Assembly: GCA_963978905.1 (NCBI GenBank)
Contig: OZ022256.1
Location: 30,839,426-30,903,425, forward strand
Length of the DNA: 64,000 bases
Source of the DNA: Trichostrongylus colubriformis
Lineage: Eukaryota; Nematoda; Chromadorea; Rhabditida; Trichostrongylidae
Reading direction: 5' to 3'
The notes beneath the pieces are model-generated. The model was given only the letters and a program-made list of their open reading frames with translations. It was not told the origin of the DNA and did no database searches. Below are positions 50,301-62,300 of the stretch, one piece after another. The first letter of the stretch is position 1, and the number at the start of each line of letters is the position of its first letter. The position numbers and the translations under genes are program-made.

Positions 50301-53300
50301 TCATGAAGAAGGGTGACCGCGGACTTTTCCGGCACTTTTCTCGAACATCGACGGCGAGCTGCTGGAGCTGGTGGGTGCATACGGTAGCGCTGACTGTCTC
50401 GCCTTGTACCAGCGCCTCGCGGAAAAGCATTCCTTCCTCGTCCCAGAACCAGCACTATCCCAGGCGTGGTTTGTCTTTCATGTCAATCTCGCCGTTGCTG
50501 AAGCTGATGAACCAGCGGCGCACGGTCACGTAGCTCACACATCCCTTGCCCAATGCAGCGCTGATGGAGTGGCAAGCTTCCGTCGTTTTGGTGCCGCAAG
50601 ACCGCTCATAATAGATGATACCGCTAGTTGGGTGGGTATCGACAACGGGCAATGTAGCTCTCTCCACGGGATCTGCTGGGTCAATATATATTTTCCTAGA
50701 AAGATTAGGGAACGTTGTACCATATTCCTGAACCGCCTGGACCTGCCTCGAAGTGAACAAAAGCTACTTATTTTTTTTTTTGGGAAAACATGACAAGACT
50801 TTTGGGACAACCTAATATTTTGAATTTTCTTTTCTTGTCTACCCACGAGAGTTTAGCAGTACAATTTCACTTTCCAGAAATTCATGAAACAGTTCGTTAC
50901 CATTGGTCCTACAGTGGTACTCCCAGCTACTGTTGCTAATGACGGTGCCGTTGTGTGGTCGCCTCCTGTAATTTCATGTGCTCTTGCTGTGCGGGAAGAG
51001 GAGGGAGGTTCGCCAGGTCGTTCAGAAATATCCACGGGAGTTTCAGGATCTTGTATTTCCTACCAGGTAATAAAGTTGAATGCAGTGATTACGATAATTT
51101 TGCTTTTTCAAGAAGGGCTAGAGATGAACGCTAGAGATAAGATGGTGCAAGCAAGCGTCAGAGGGGTGTTTGGGGTGAAAGGTGCGCACAAAGCACCCTA
51201 TACAAGTGGATGAAGCCTTCTGGGCAAGTATATCTCAACGGATTACGGATCTGCTGGCTTGGATCGATAACTCAGTGATGCGACTATAACTGTAACGAGA
51301 ACCGACCGTTGCATTGGACCCCTGCTTCCAGACTTTTTGGGTCTTCTCATTTGGTAATTTTCTCAGTCCCTCACCATGTTGATTTCGTTTTCGGCGAAGT
51401 TATTCTAAAGCACAGAGTTTTCCCGCTGTTGTTTGTTCTTCAGTATTTATTGATTCATATCGATGGTTACATCGTAAGGAAACTTGCAGAAATAGCGTGA
51501 AATGGTAAGACATTCTATTGTAGGTAGACACTCACAGCTGCAGCACGGTTCGACCTCTACCCTCCCTACTGTCAAATTTAATAGCAATGTCGCAGCAAAT
51601 TAGAAATTATTCTCTAGTTATTCAAATCCATATACTTTTCCCCTACTCTGAGCTTTGCGCTACAATAATCAAAGGCGGGATAGCAATACTACCAGAACGG
51701 CCAAATTAGACCTATCGGGCGTAGCGATGCTGTGGAATCTTTACCACATTGCTGCGTTATGGCACCATTTCTCAGCGTTACACTGATTCTTTCTCCTCAA
51801 ACAACGGGATTTATCTGCTGTCAGCGAATAGAAGTTGGTGTTGCACTGAGACCGTCCATGCTGTTTTCAGATCGACGCAAGCCTTCGTCGTAAGGACAGT
51901 TGCATGGAAGCAGCTGTCACAGTCCTCCCACTCTCATACCACATAGTGAGCTTTCGTTCGTAAAAGTTCCTGGTACAGTGTGTCCCAAAAGTATAGGTCC
52001 ACCCTATTTTTTATCCATATCTCCAGAATGGATAAGCGATTCCTTTCCAAATTCTTATATGTGGTACCTGATCACTGTAGCAATCAAGCGCCTCAGTAAA
52101 ATTGATGACATAAAGTTGCAAAATTTTATTTGATTTTTTTTTCAAAAATAAGGGTGTCCCAAAAGTATAGGTCCACTCAGCTTTTCCGCCTTGCTTCCAT
52201 CGAAAGGTAAGTTGTGAAGAAGATGTGTTGACGCATCCTTCTGAGATTTACTCTACAGTGAAATGCCAAGCGGTACGCACTTTTCCGAGTACGAAAATGG
52301 GCAAATTCTGGCCCACAAGGACGTGGGACTCAGCAATCGCAAAATTTCTGAAAAGATGGGCCTATCCCAAAGCTTGATCAACAGCTTCTGTCGTACCATG
52401 GACCTGTACGGAACGAAAAAGGGAAGTGGAAGGCCGTAGGAGCTTTCTGAGAAGCAGAAGCGACGGATCCTCAACGCTGCGTCCGATTCCAGAAAGGGTG
52501 TTGGTCGGCTGCGCACCCAATGTTTTTATGTACTGCTGTTTATATGGTAGTAAATTACTTTCTAGAACGTCCTGCAAAGCCCTGGAATCTATATGATGCG
52601 TGATGAATAGTATCCTGCTCTAACCAAAGCGAGAGAAGGCGGTCCCTACCATACCACTACCACCAGCAAATCCGCGCCTCAAGGAGTAGCATGGCTCCTT
52701 CCCCAAATCCCTCCAGTAACTAGCTAAGCCGTCCGAGCCGTCCAAATTGAACTTCTTCTCATCAGAAAAGATCACCTGCAACACCATTACTAATGCTGTG
52801 TGAACTACTACGTCAATAATGTAACCCTGCAGACTACCTCATCCTATTGATGGGTCCAGCTGACATTCTACTTGGCAAAATGGATTCGAGCCTCTTCGTG
52901 CGCCCTCGTGAGGTATGGCAAGGACGAAAACCATCTTCGCTCGATGTGAGGAGACGACTTGAGCAGACGGTGCACAGTGTTTTTCGATACAGCAGGTGCC
53001 AGTTCCCTGCACCGTCGACAAGCACCCTTTCTGGAATTGGACGCAGCTTTGAGGATCCGACGCTCCTGCTTCTCAGAAATCTCCTACGGCCTTCTACTTC
53101 CCTTTTTCGTTCCGTACAGGTCCATGGTACGACAGAAGCTGTTGATCGAGCTTTGGAATAGGCCCATCTTTTCAGAAATTTTGCGATTGCTGAGTCTCGC
53201 GTCCTTGTGGGCCAGAATTTGCCCATTTTCGTACTCGGAAAAGTGCGTACCGCTTGGCATGGCACTGTAGAGTAAATCTCAGAAGGATGCGTCAACACAC

Positions 53301-56300
53301 CTACCTCACAACTTACCTTTCGATGGAAGCAAGGCGGAGAAGCTGAGTGGACCTATACTTTTGGGACACCCTTATTTTTGAAAAAAAAATCAAATAAAAT
53401 TTTGCATTTTTATGTCTTCAATTTTACTGAGGCGCTTGATTGCTACAGTGATCAGGTACTATATATAAAAATTTGGAAAGGAATCGCTTATCCATTCTGG
53501 AGATATGGATGAAAAATAAGGTGGACCTATACTTTTGGGACACACTGTAGAAGTTTTGATAAGCTTTTTCTTTTTCTTTGCAGGAAACGGAACGTGCTGG
53601 CTTCTACTTTCCTTTCGAGTTTCGCGTGTCGAATTCAAAGCAACAACTATCTGTGACTAGCGATATCGTCATGCGAAATGAAAGCGGCTCAGAAATGCGG
53701 GTGAATATGAGAAACGAAGCAGACGTATCGAGGCTTACAGTTGTTGATGAAAAATCGCTCGCGCATGGTTCTCATTCTGAGGAGTCATCCGAGAAGTCTG
53801 ACGATCTTTCTCTCAATGCTCCGGATAACGTAATTTCTGAGGGTTCCATATCGCCACAAGCGACCATGTCTTCACAAAAAATCCCTGCTTCTGTTGCTGC
53901 CACTGGTGAATCGGAAACAGAATTCAGTGTGTATGAACCAGGCAAAGAATTCCATTCGTTGCCTCAGTCACAGCCAGAAGAACTACAAGTGCCGAAGTCG
54001 GAATTTTCTGTGGATGTAGATCTGGAAGAGGTAGGTCCGCATGTTCAAGATTTGTGAATATTTTGAAATGTGTTTTGAAGCTATGGAGCTCAACCATTTG
54101 AACACACTTCATTGCAGAACACTCCCTTTCACACATCTTACCTTAGCACTTAGATCATGGTTGAAAGTAGCCATTGAACGAATCGTCCACGGAAAAATGA
54201 GTTTCTTTGTTACCTGTATGTTTATATTGTATATGCCTGATAAGGGCCGCATGCGAAGTTCCACGCGAAAACGTGAGCATTCGAAGTATGTCAAAGCGAA
54301 AACGTGAGAATTGGAAGTACACAATCTTTTGGCCGGGTGGGCGCGGCCTCCGAGCAAGTGCCCACCCCGTCGTTCGCCGAGGTCGGAGACGCATTGTAGG
54401 AACGGCCGCGGCGGACGTCGGGACGGGGCTTTTACTTGCAAGCCCACCCGGCCGAAAATTTGGGGAGCTGTATCTTAGCGGAATTCTCACTTTTTTGGCG
54501 TGAAACTTTGCATGCCGCCCTTATTAGGAAAGTACAACATAAATATATGGGTAACGAAGGAACTCATTCTTCCGTGGACGATTGCTTTGAATATGTCGAG
54601 GGCAGAAGAACTGCGACGAAAATCGGTTCCGTTTGCGTGGTGACGAGATCGAATCCATCCAGCTCACATCAATTAAACTCCGATTTCCATTGAGTTGGTC
54701 CACGGATAGATCAAGTATTTTACTAGTTGTTAGCATGTACAACCCGGCAGGGCTGAGAGACACGACCTTCCAAAATTCGTTCCGTAGGATAGGGGAGTAC
54801 ACCCGATTGCTGCACTAGTGGTGAGCAGAAAGTAGGCCTAGTAGACCTTTTGTGATGTGGACTTCTATGGATTCTATGATATAGCGGAGTGTGTAGATAT
54901 GTGTGTTTAACAGTCATAACAATGGATGTCCAGTAATCTTAGTCTTTCATGATAGTACGTTGATTACGAAATTATTGGTGAGGTGTGGGCGCCGTTGAAA
55001 TCATGGTCGATTTGTTTGTAGGGTGAAATCATCAGTCCTGAGAATTCACGTGGAGGTTTTACAATCAGCAATCCTGCAATCGCAAGATCTTCTCCAAATC
55101 GACGTAAAAATTCGGATCGTCCTGATGTTCGTTCCAAACGGGCGAGGACCCGAGCAATGTCGAAGTCGCCCCCGCCAAAACGTAAACGGAGGAGTTGTAC
55201 TGACAGAACAGCTCGTGTAAATGATGTACAATCCAGTAATGGGCGAAGGATGACGAACGGACGAAGCAGATCTGCTAAGAATCCTGATCGCCGAGCGAAT
55301 GTGCACCGTTCAATGAAGGAGCGCAGCTTGCGACCGCGGTCATCGAGCTCTGAGTGGAACACCAGTAGAAGAAAGAAGGATAAAGTGGTTCGCAACAGCC
55401 AAGGTAATATTCGCAGCTCAAGAAGAGCAACTCGAGAGTCTGTTACAGACGCGCATAAACGGACATCCTCGAAACCCTCTAGACGAGATATGAATAAGGA
55501 GCAGGAACAAGGTACTGATCGCAGAAGGTCTAGTCTGCGATCCAGCAGAGGAAGAGACGTGTCCGAGGTATCAACCGCTCCAAAAGTAAATACCACGATG
55601 TTTTGCGATTCAAGCTCCAGAAGGGACAGCGATACTGCTGTGGATCACAAGGGCACTGTGGAGCAGCTCAGAGTTGAAATTGAGAGCGTTGACCCTGCAT
55701 CGACATCAGCAACTATTGCGGAGGTAGACGGAAGATTGCCAGATGATGTTGGCAGTGCTGCAGAAGTTGTCGCGGAGGTAGACGGAAGACTGCCAGAGGA
55801 TGTTGAAGTCTGTGCGTTTGACGTGAGTTTTAAATTTGCCTCACATTCCTCTTTTCTCACATGTTTGTATTTTTCCTTTTACGATATATAATCATCTATG
55901 ATTTGCGATAGTGGGGAATTTCAGTCGCCCTCGAGTGCTTGGAAAGACAGTGATTTTGTCTATGAGGATTATGATCTACTCAATCAACGACATGAAATGA
56001 CTGCGATGGAATTCGACGTTGGTTTAGTTTTGCGTTGAGATATTGAGATAATTTCGTTCATCGCTTATGACCAGTTCTTCTGTTTCTCTTGCATTAGCTT
56101 GGAAGTGTTAGGTTCCTCGACTCCTTTGAATTCTCTGACCATGTTACCATGTAGTAGATTCTGTTGTTGACTGGCTTCAGCGTTTGGGATCTCATGCTCA
56201 TTTCGCTCAAATTGCTCGATCGGGGGGATAGAAGGCAGGATAGCTCAGGCGGACAGTGATGCGGGGTTTGGTCGCGCCAGTAAAAGCAACGCTATTTGTG

Positions 56301-59300
56301 ATTTTAAGTTAGGACTGTGGTATTAATTTAGGCTCGTGACGAACAAAAGGCCTATAAAAAAGTACATCTCAAATACAGTCTTATAAGGCTTTATTTCTTG
56401 ACATTATCACAACTGCTGCATATCTGACCGTCGTTGCTCATAACCCCTGCGGCCCTGATGGTGGCAGCTGCAACAACTAAATTTAGAAGGATGTGTTACG
56501 GTCGCGACAGCATAGTTTCGCCACGCACTGTTAGAGGCACTTCATGCGGTCTTTGTCATCCATACGTCATCCATATGTCACTTCATACGGTCATCCGAGT
56601 TGTGTGTACTTATCGTCGTTTTACTCGTGTTGCTGTTTGCACCACAAGCATCCACGTAGAAGTGCAAAGATGAATCGCGCTGGTCTCACCAGTAATAGGT
56701 TTGAACTGATCATGGAAATTTGAAATGAAATCTAGGCGGATCCTTAAGGTTTCGAATGCTGATTGTATTTGTTCAAAACAAAAATCGCAAGGTGTCGTCC
56801 TGAAGCAAGTTATGAGGGATCGAAGTTTGCTTGCAATGACACTTCTACATATAACCCTACTGACCTCATTGGTGTGGCACTACCCATTCCAGATTTTTGC
56901 CCAAAAATCAATAATTTCGATCGATCCAATCCATCCCTCTTATTTGCGATAGAATTTCCCTAATCTAAACAATATCCACAACATGTTGCGCATTCTTCAT
57001 TCTCAGCTCCGCCGTCCTCGACGCGGGTCCCATTCTTGTGTGCAGCATTTACCTTTACCCTTTATTAATCCTGTTCTCGCGCATATACTTTCGAACCACA
57101 CCACGAATTTTGTTGGTTAAGCTCCGCCCACCGCTGAGATTAGTGTACTTTCCATAGCGCTATCCTCTACTGATCACTGCCACTTTCCTCCCTTCTTTAA
57201 ACCACTTTAGAAATGAACCACATTTCTGAGTGAGTATCGTAAGTAGTGAAACGCTCCTCCGATTGTGAGCTGTCGAGGCGCTATCGATAGATACTCATTG
57301 TCTATAGCATTTGCTCGGCCCAATTGTGTTCGCCTTTTGGTGTTTTCCAAGATCCAATCCATCCCTCTTATTTGCGATAGAGTTTCCCTAATCTCAACAA
57401 TATCCACACCATGTTGCGCATTCTTCATTCTCAGCTCCGCCGTCCTCGACGCGGGTCCCATTCTTGTGTGCAGCATTTACCTTTACCCTTTATTAATCCT
57501 GTTCTCGCGCATATACTTTCGAACCACACCACGAATTTTGTTGGTTAAGCTCCGCCCACCGCTGAGATTAGTGTACTTTCCATAGCGCTATCCTCTACTG
57601 ATCACTGCCACTTTCCTCCCTTCTTTAAACCACTTTAGAAATGAACCACATTTCTGAGTGAGTATCGTAAGTAGTGAAACGCTCCTCCGATTGTGAGCTG
57701 TCGAGGCGCTATCGATAGATACTCATTGTCTATAGCATTTGCTCGGCCCAATTGTGTTCGCCTTTTGGTGTTTTCCAAGATCCAATCCATCCCTCTTATT
57801 TGCGATAGAGTTTCCCTAATCTCAACAATATCCACACCATGTTGCGCATTCTTCATTCTCAGCTCCGCCGTCCTCGACGCGGGTCCCATTCTTGTGTGCA
57901 GCATTTACCTTTACCCTTTATTAATCCTGTTCTCGCGCATATACTTTCGAACCACACCACGAATTTTGTTGGTTAAGCTCCGCCCACCGCTGAGATTAGT
58001 GTACTTTCCATAGCGCTATCCTCTACTGATCACTGCCACTTTCCTCCCTTCTTTAAACCACTTTAGAAATGAACCACATTTCTGAGTGAGTATCGTAAGT
58101 AGTGAAACGCTCCTCCGATTGTGAGCTGTCGAGGCGCTATCGATAGATACTCATTGTCTATAGCATTTGCTCGGCCCAATTGTGTTCGCCTTTTGGTGTT
58201 TTCCAAGATCCAATCCATCCCTCTTATTTGCGATAGAGTTTCCCTAATCTCAACAATATCCACACCATGTTGCGCATTCTTCATTCTCAGCTCCGCCGTC
58301 CTCGACGCGGGTCCCATTCTTGTGTGCAGCATTTACCTTTACCCTTTATTAATCCTGTTCTCGCGCATATACTTTCGAACCACACCACGAATTTTGTTGG
58401 TTAAGCTCCGCCCACCGCTGAGATTAGTGTACTTTCCATAGCGCTATCCTCTACTGATCACTGCCACTTTCCTCCCTTCTTTAAACCACTTTAGAAATGA
58501 ACCACATTTCTGAGTGAGTATCGTAAGTAGTGAAACGCTCCTCCGATTGTGAGCTGTCGAGGCGCTATCGATAGATACTCATTGTCTATAGCATTTGCTC
58601 GGCCCAATTGTGTTCGCCTTTTGGTGTTTTCCAAGATCCAATCCATCCCTCTTATTTGCGATAGAGTTTCCCTAATCTCAACAATATCCACACCATGTTG
58701 CGCATTCTTCATTCTTAGCTCCGCCATCCTCGACGCGGGCCCATTCTTATGTGCAGCATTTACCTTTACCCTTTATTAATCCTGTTCTCGCGCATATACT
58801 TTCGAACCACACTACGAATTTTGTTGGTTAAGCTCCGCGTACCGCTGAGATTAAAGGCACCGGGAGGGGGGCAAGGGCAGAATAACGTTTACGAAAACAA
58901 TGGCGTCTGAAAACAAACATATGGGTTCGGTAGATACAATGTGTAACGAAACCGGCGTTGAAAACCGCGCCACAGGGCGCTATTTGCCCCCAGGGCGCGC
59001 TTCCGTCCGAACTGCAAGCTTCCGTGGCCGAGCCACGCTTCGTTCATTTTAAAGCTTGTCTTCGGCCTGATGTAACCTTATTTTTGAATTATTTCCTCTT
59101 TAGACTGTTTTCTAGTGACATATTTTACTTGTTTACTTATGGATCTTCTTAATTGTGCATTTCTATACCTGAAAATCTCAGAAGGGTCAAATAAAGTCGG
59201 GGGGGGGGGGGGGGGAGACGCAACTTTGCTTCAACGTCGAAGCTCCTTTCCCTTACTAGGCTTAGGCTAAAATTGATATCCCCTCTCACAGTAAGAAGCA

Positions 59301-62300
59301 TCTGTCAAAGCATAGGTCTCATCTGCTTTAGCCTAACCCTAGGAAGGCAAAGAAGCTTTGACGTGGGTGAAAATTTTGCGTCTCCACCCCCCCCCCCCCT
59401 CCCGACTTTATTTGACTCGTAAGTACATCTAGAAACAATATAAGAAAGAACAAAGTGAAAACTAAAAGAAAAAAACAGACCTATATTAGAATAATCTTCT
59501 TTTGGCACCATGCCAAGGCGTAAAATTGGCGAGTTTGTGCAATGGCGGCCACTCAAGCTAGTCCACACTACGTCTCTCCTACCGTAAGCCAAAATTACCC
59601 CCTCCTGGTGTCTTTAATGTACTTTCCATAGCGCTGTCCTCTACTGATCACTGCCACTTTCCTCCCTTCTTTAAACCACTTTGGAAATGAACCACATTTC
59701 TGAGTGAGTATCGTAAGTAATGAAATGCTCCTCCGATTGTGAGCTGGTTCCAGTGGGAGCGAGTATGAATTTTTTAATCCCAAACTTCTTTGCATCTCAA
59801 CAGGTTGTTTTTCACGTAATGACTAATTTCGTGCCAGACATAGGGACGCACGGCATACGAAGCGTGATACCTATCCACACAATATACAAAACGCTTCGTG
59901 TGTCGGTCTGTCCGTACGTCCATCCGTCCCTCTGTGTGTCCCGAAATGGGGCATAGCATGAAAAACGGCCCGTGGATGTGGGGACAAGTCTGGGAGGTGT
60001 AGGGCATGGGACAAGAATCAAAGAGACATGTGGCCCAAGTTTCCGCCCACGATGTGCCCTGGAAGCTCCATTTTTGGAACGAAAATTGTTGGCTGGGTTC
60101 TAATATGAGCCATACGTGGGGATAGGTGGATTAAGGTCAGGGGTGTGTTTCGAAAAGTCATGAAAGAGGCCTGGGCACAGTGGACGCAGCATTTGTCGTG
60201 ATGGGCGGGGTTTGGACTTTACATGAAAAATAAGCTGTGGGTGCGGGGGAAAGTCTGGGTAGGGTTGGCCATGGTACAAGAGGTAAGGAGCACACATGGG
60301 TATACCTGCTCGCGTGAAGTGCATTTTTTTGACAAAGCAAAGTACGTGATTAAACTTTGTTACAGTCTCCATTCATACCGAAGACTCCGACGTTCAGCAC
60401 GCCATCCGACTATTCTCCGCTTGGAACTGTGTGCCAGCTCAGTCGCTCAAGTCCAGTTTCCGATGTACGATTATTTAGATTTTGTAGCCTTTATTCTTCA
60501 TACAATTGCAGTTTTGCCATTGACATCTGTTTGACGGTAGCACGTATTTGCTGGATTTCATTGCTCTGCATTAAGTTTAGTTGGGTGTGCCCGTTACACC
60601 ACGTGATGATGCCCGAACAAGAAGTCCAACTCTTTTGCGAGCACCGTCTGCGATTAGCCGAGCGTTATTTGCGAAAATTGAGGTGATTTTTGAATTACTC
60701 GCAACTTGGAAAATGAGGATGCATGGAATATGATTGTCTGATACTCAGTTTTCGGCAGATTTTTTAAAAAAGCGTATCTAGCCTTTGTAGATTAAGCGAG
60801 TTGCAACTGGCATTATTGACAACGGCAATTCAACTAGTGTGGTTCCTCCGACAGAGTGCTGGAAGGAATCTTGGGATTGTACGCGACACGATGCTGCTTC
60901 GTTCGACGACGATTTTCTAGATGTGAGGGCGTCCTCAGCATTCGAAATGGACATTGCGAACGACGATTCTGAAGAGGCTCCTGGATCGGAGATATATTCA
61001 GCTGAGGTATTTGAAGAACGTCTGTAAGGCAATCAGATGCCTCACAGAAGCTTAGAAGGAGCGTTAATTTTCTAAAGCATTGGTCATATCTGTTGTAGGC
61101 TACGGATGACATCGACGCTGTTGCCAAAACTAGGATGAAACGACGAACGCGCACTGAAAAGGTAAGATATTATGAGGAAAGATTTTGTTCAGAGCGAATT
61201 TTGGATGAGCTGGGCAGAACTAGGTTTTTCATTCTTCATACTTTTTTTTCATTGCTTGCAACTTTTGGTTTTTATTGGCTTTTTTTGAGATGAGCAGAGT
61301 GAAGACCTTCGTTCAAATTTTTTTCTCCGAAAGGTACCTCAAAAGGGGATCTCCGGTACGACCCCTGATGGAACGACCCCTGATGGATGGAGCCCTCCAA
61401 TCGATAATCACACCTTGTTCGGGCCACCCAGTACAAGGTGTTATTAACGATTCACGGCCTCTTTAGGGCTTGGCTAATTTGACCATAATATCACCAATGA
61501 TGCAAGAGTTCTCCATAAGGGTGCGTGGGTATAAACTATTTGTTGACGGAAATTTTTAAAGTATGATTCCCAACCTTAAAGACACCGTAAGGGAGTGATT
61601 TTGGCTTACGGTAGAACAGACGTAGTGTGGACGTGTTCAAGTGGTCGCCATTGCACAAACTCGCCAATTTGACGCCTTGGCATGGTGCCCAGAGAAGATA
61701 TTTCCATTATAAAGTTGTTCATTCCTTTTACCTTCTCCTTTGTTCTTTCTTATGTTGATTCTAGATGTACTTACATGAGTGCTAATGTAGTTGGGAATGG
61801 CCACTCCACTGCGCTGGGAGTCAGGTGCTACAACTAAAGTTGGCCCGCGGCCGTCTCCTATAGCGGACAACTCGGAACGCCAGTGCGATGATGCGAATGA
61901 GGCGCGAATACACACCGCAGCGATGCACTTTTGAATTCGGGTTTTTTTTACCGATTATCGCTTCTAACCTTCTGCGTTCGTTAAGAAATGCTCATTTCTT
62001 TGTATGTTTCTCTTGTATCGGACCCCCTTCCGGTTCCTTTAAGTATGACCACGACAGTTGACCCACTTTGTTGCCTACTGATTTAGGTGGCATATAGGCA
62101 CTCACCAAAACCCAGAGCTCGAGGAGCGTTTATATCTGTGAATCATTGCGGCCATAAGTCGGTGTACACAAGATTTCTGTTTAAAGGAGCAGATGGGGTT
62201 GGAACGCATGCAGAATCCTCATCACCGGTCTCGACAAATGAATAGCCTCGCCAGAAAAATTGCCATGGATGTCAAGCAGCGTACGTTCATGCACCAAGAT

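Larger units (their letters stand above)
51976..53547. mobile_element. Tc3-like transposon with about 530-bp inverted repeats
   Basis: The ends read CAGTGTGTCCCAAAAGTATA and its complement, with TA outside both (51,974-51,975; 53,548-53,549). A second copy of GTGTCCCAAAAGTATAGGTC occurs about 178 bp inside each end (near 52,154 and 53,351-53,373), as in the two-site terminal repeats of Tc3. The repeats extend so far that both arms contain the start of the transposase gene in opposite orientations. It lies between gon-4 exons 50878-51066 and 53584-54030 and ends 36 bp before the latter. Confidence 0.92.

Noticed and set aside
54964..55596. 210-codon open frame on the minus strand
   Set aside because: It is the shadow of the Arg/Ser-rich gon-4 exon on the plus strand, which is phase-consistent with its neighbours.
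57265..58441. Identical 106-codon and 89-codon open frames repeated several times
   Set aside because: They recur only because the 428-bp DNA unit is tandemly repeated. They overlap on opposite strands, lack known motifs and lie inside a gon-4 intron.
60640..60960. Alternative gon-4 frame continuing as LSELQLALLTTAIQL
   Set aside because: It meets a stop soon and lacks the acidic composition. The other frame gives a clean acceptor at 60,581, phase-0 junctions and continues into the next exon.
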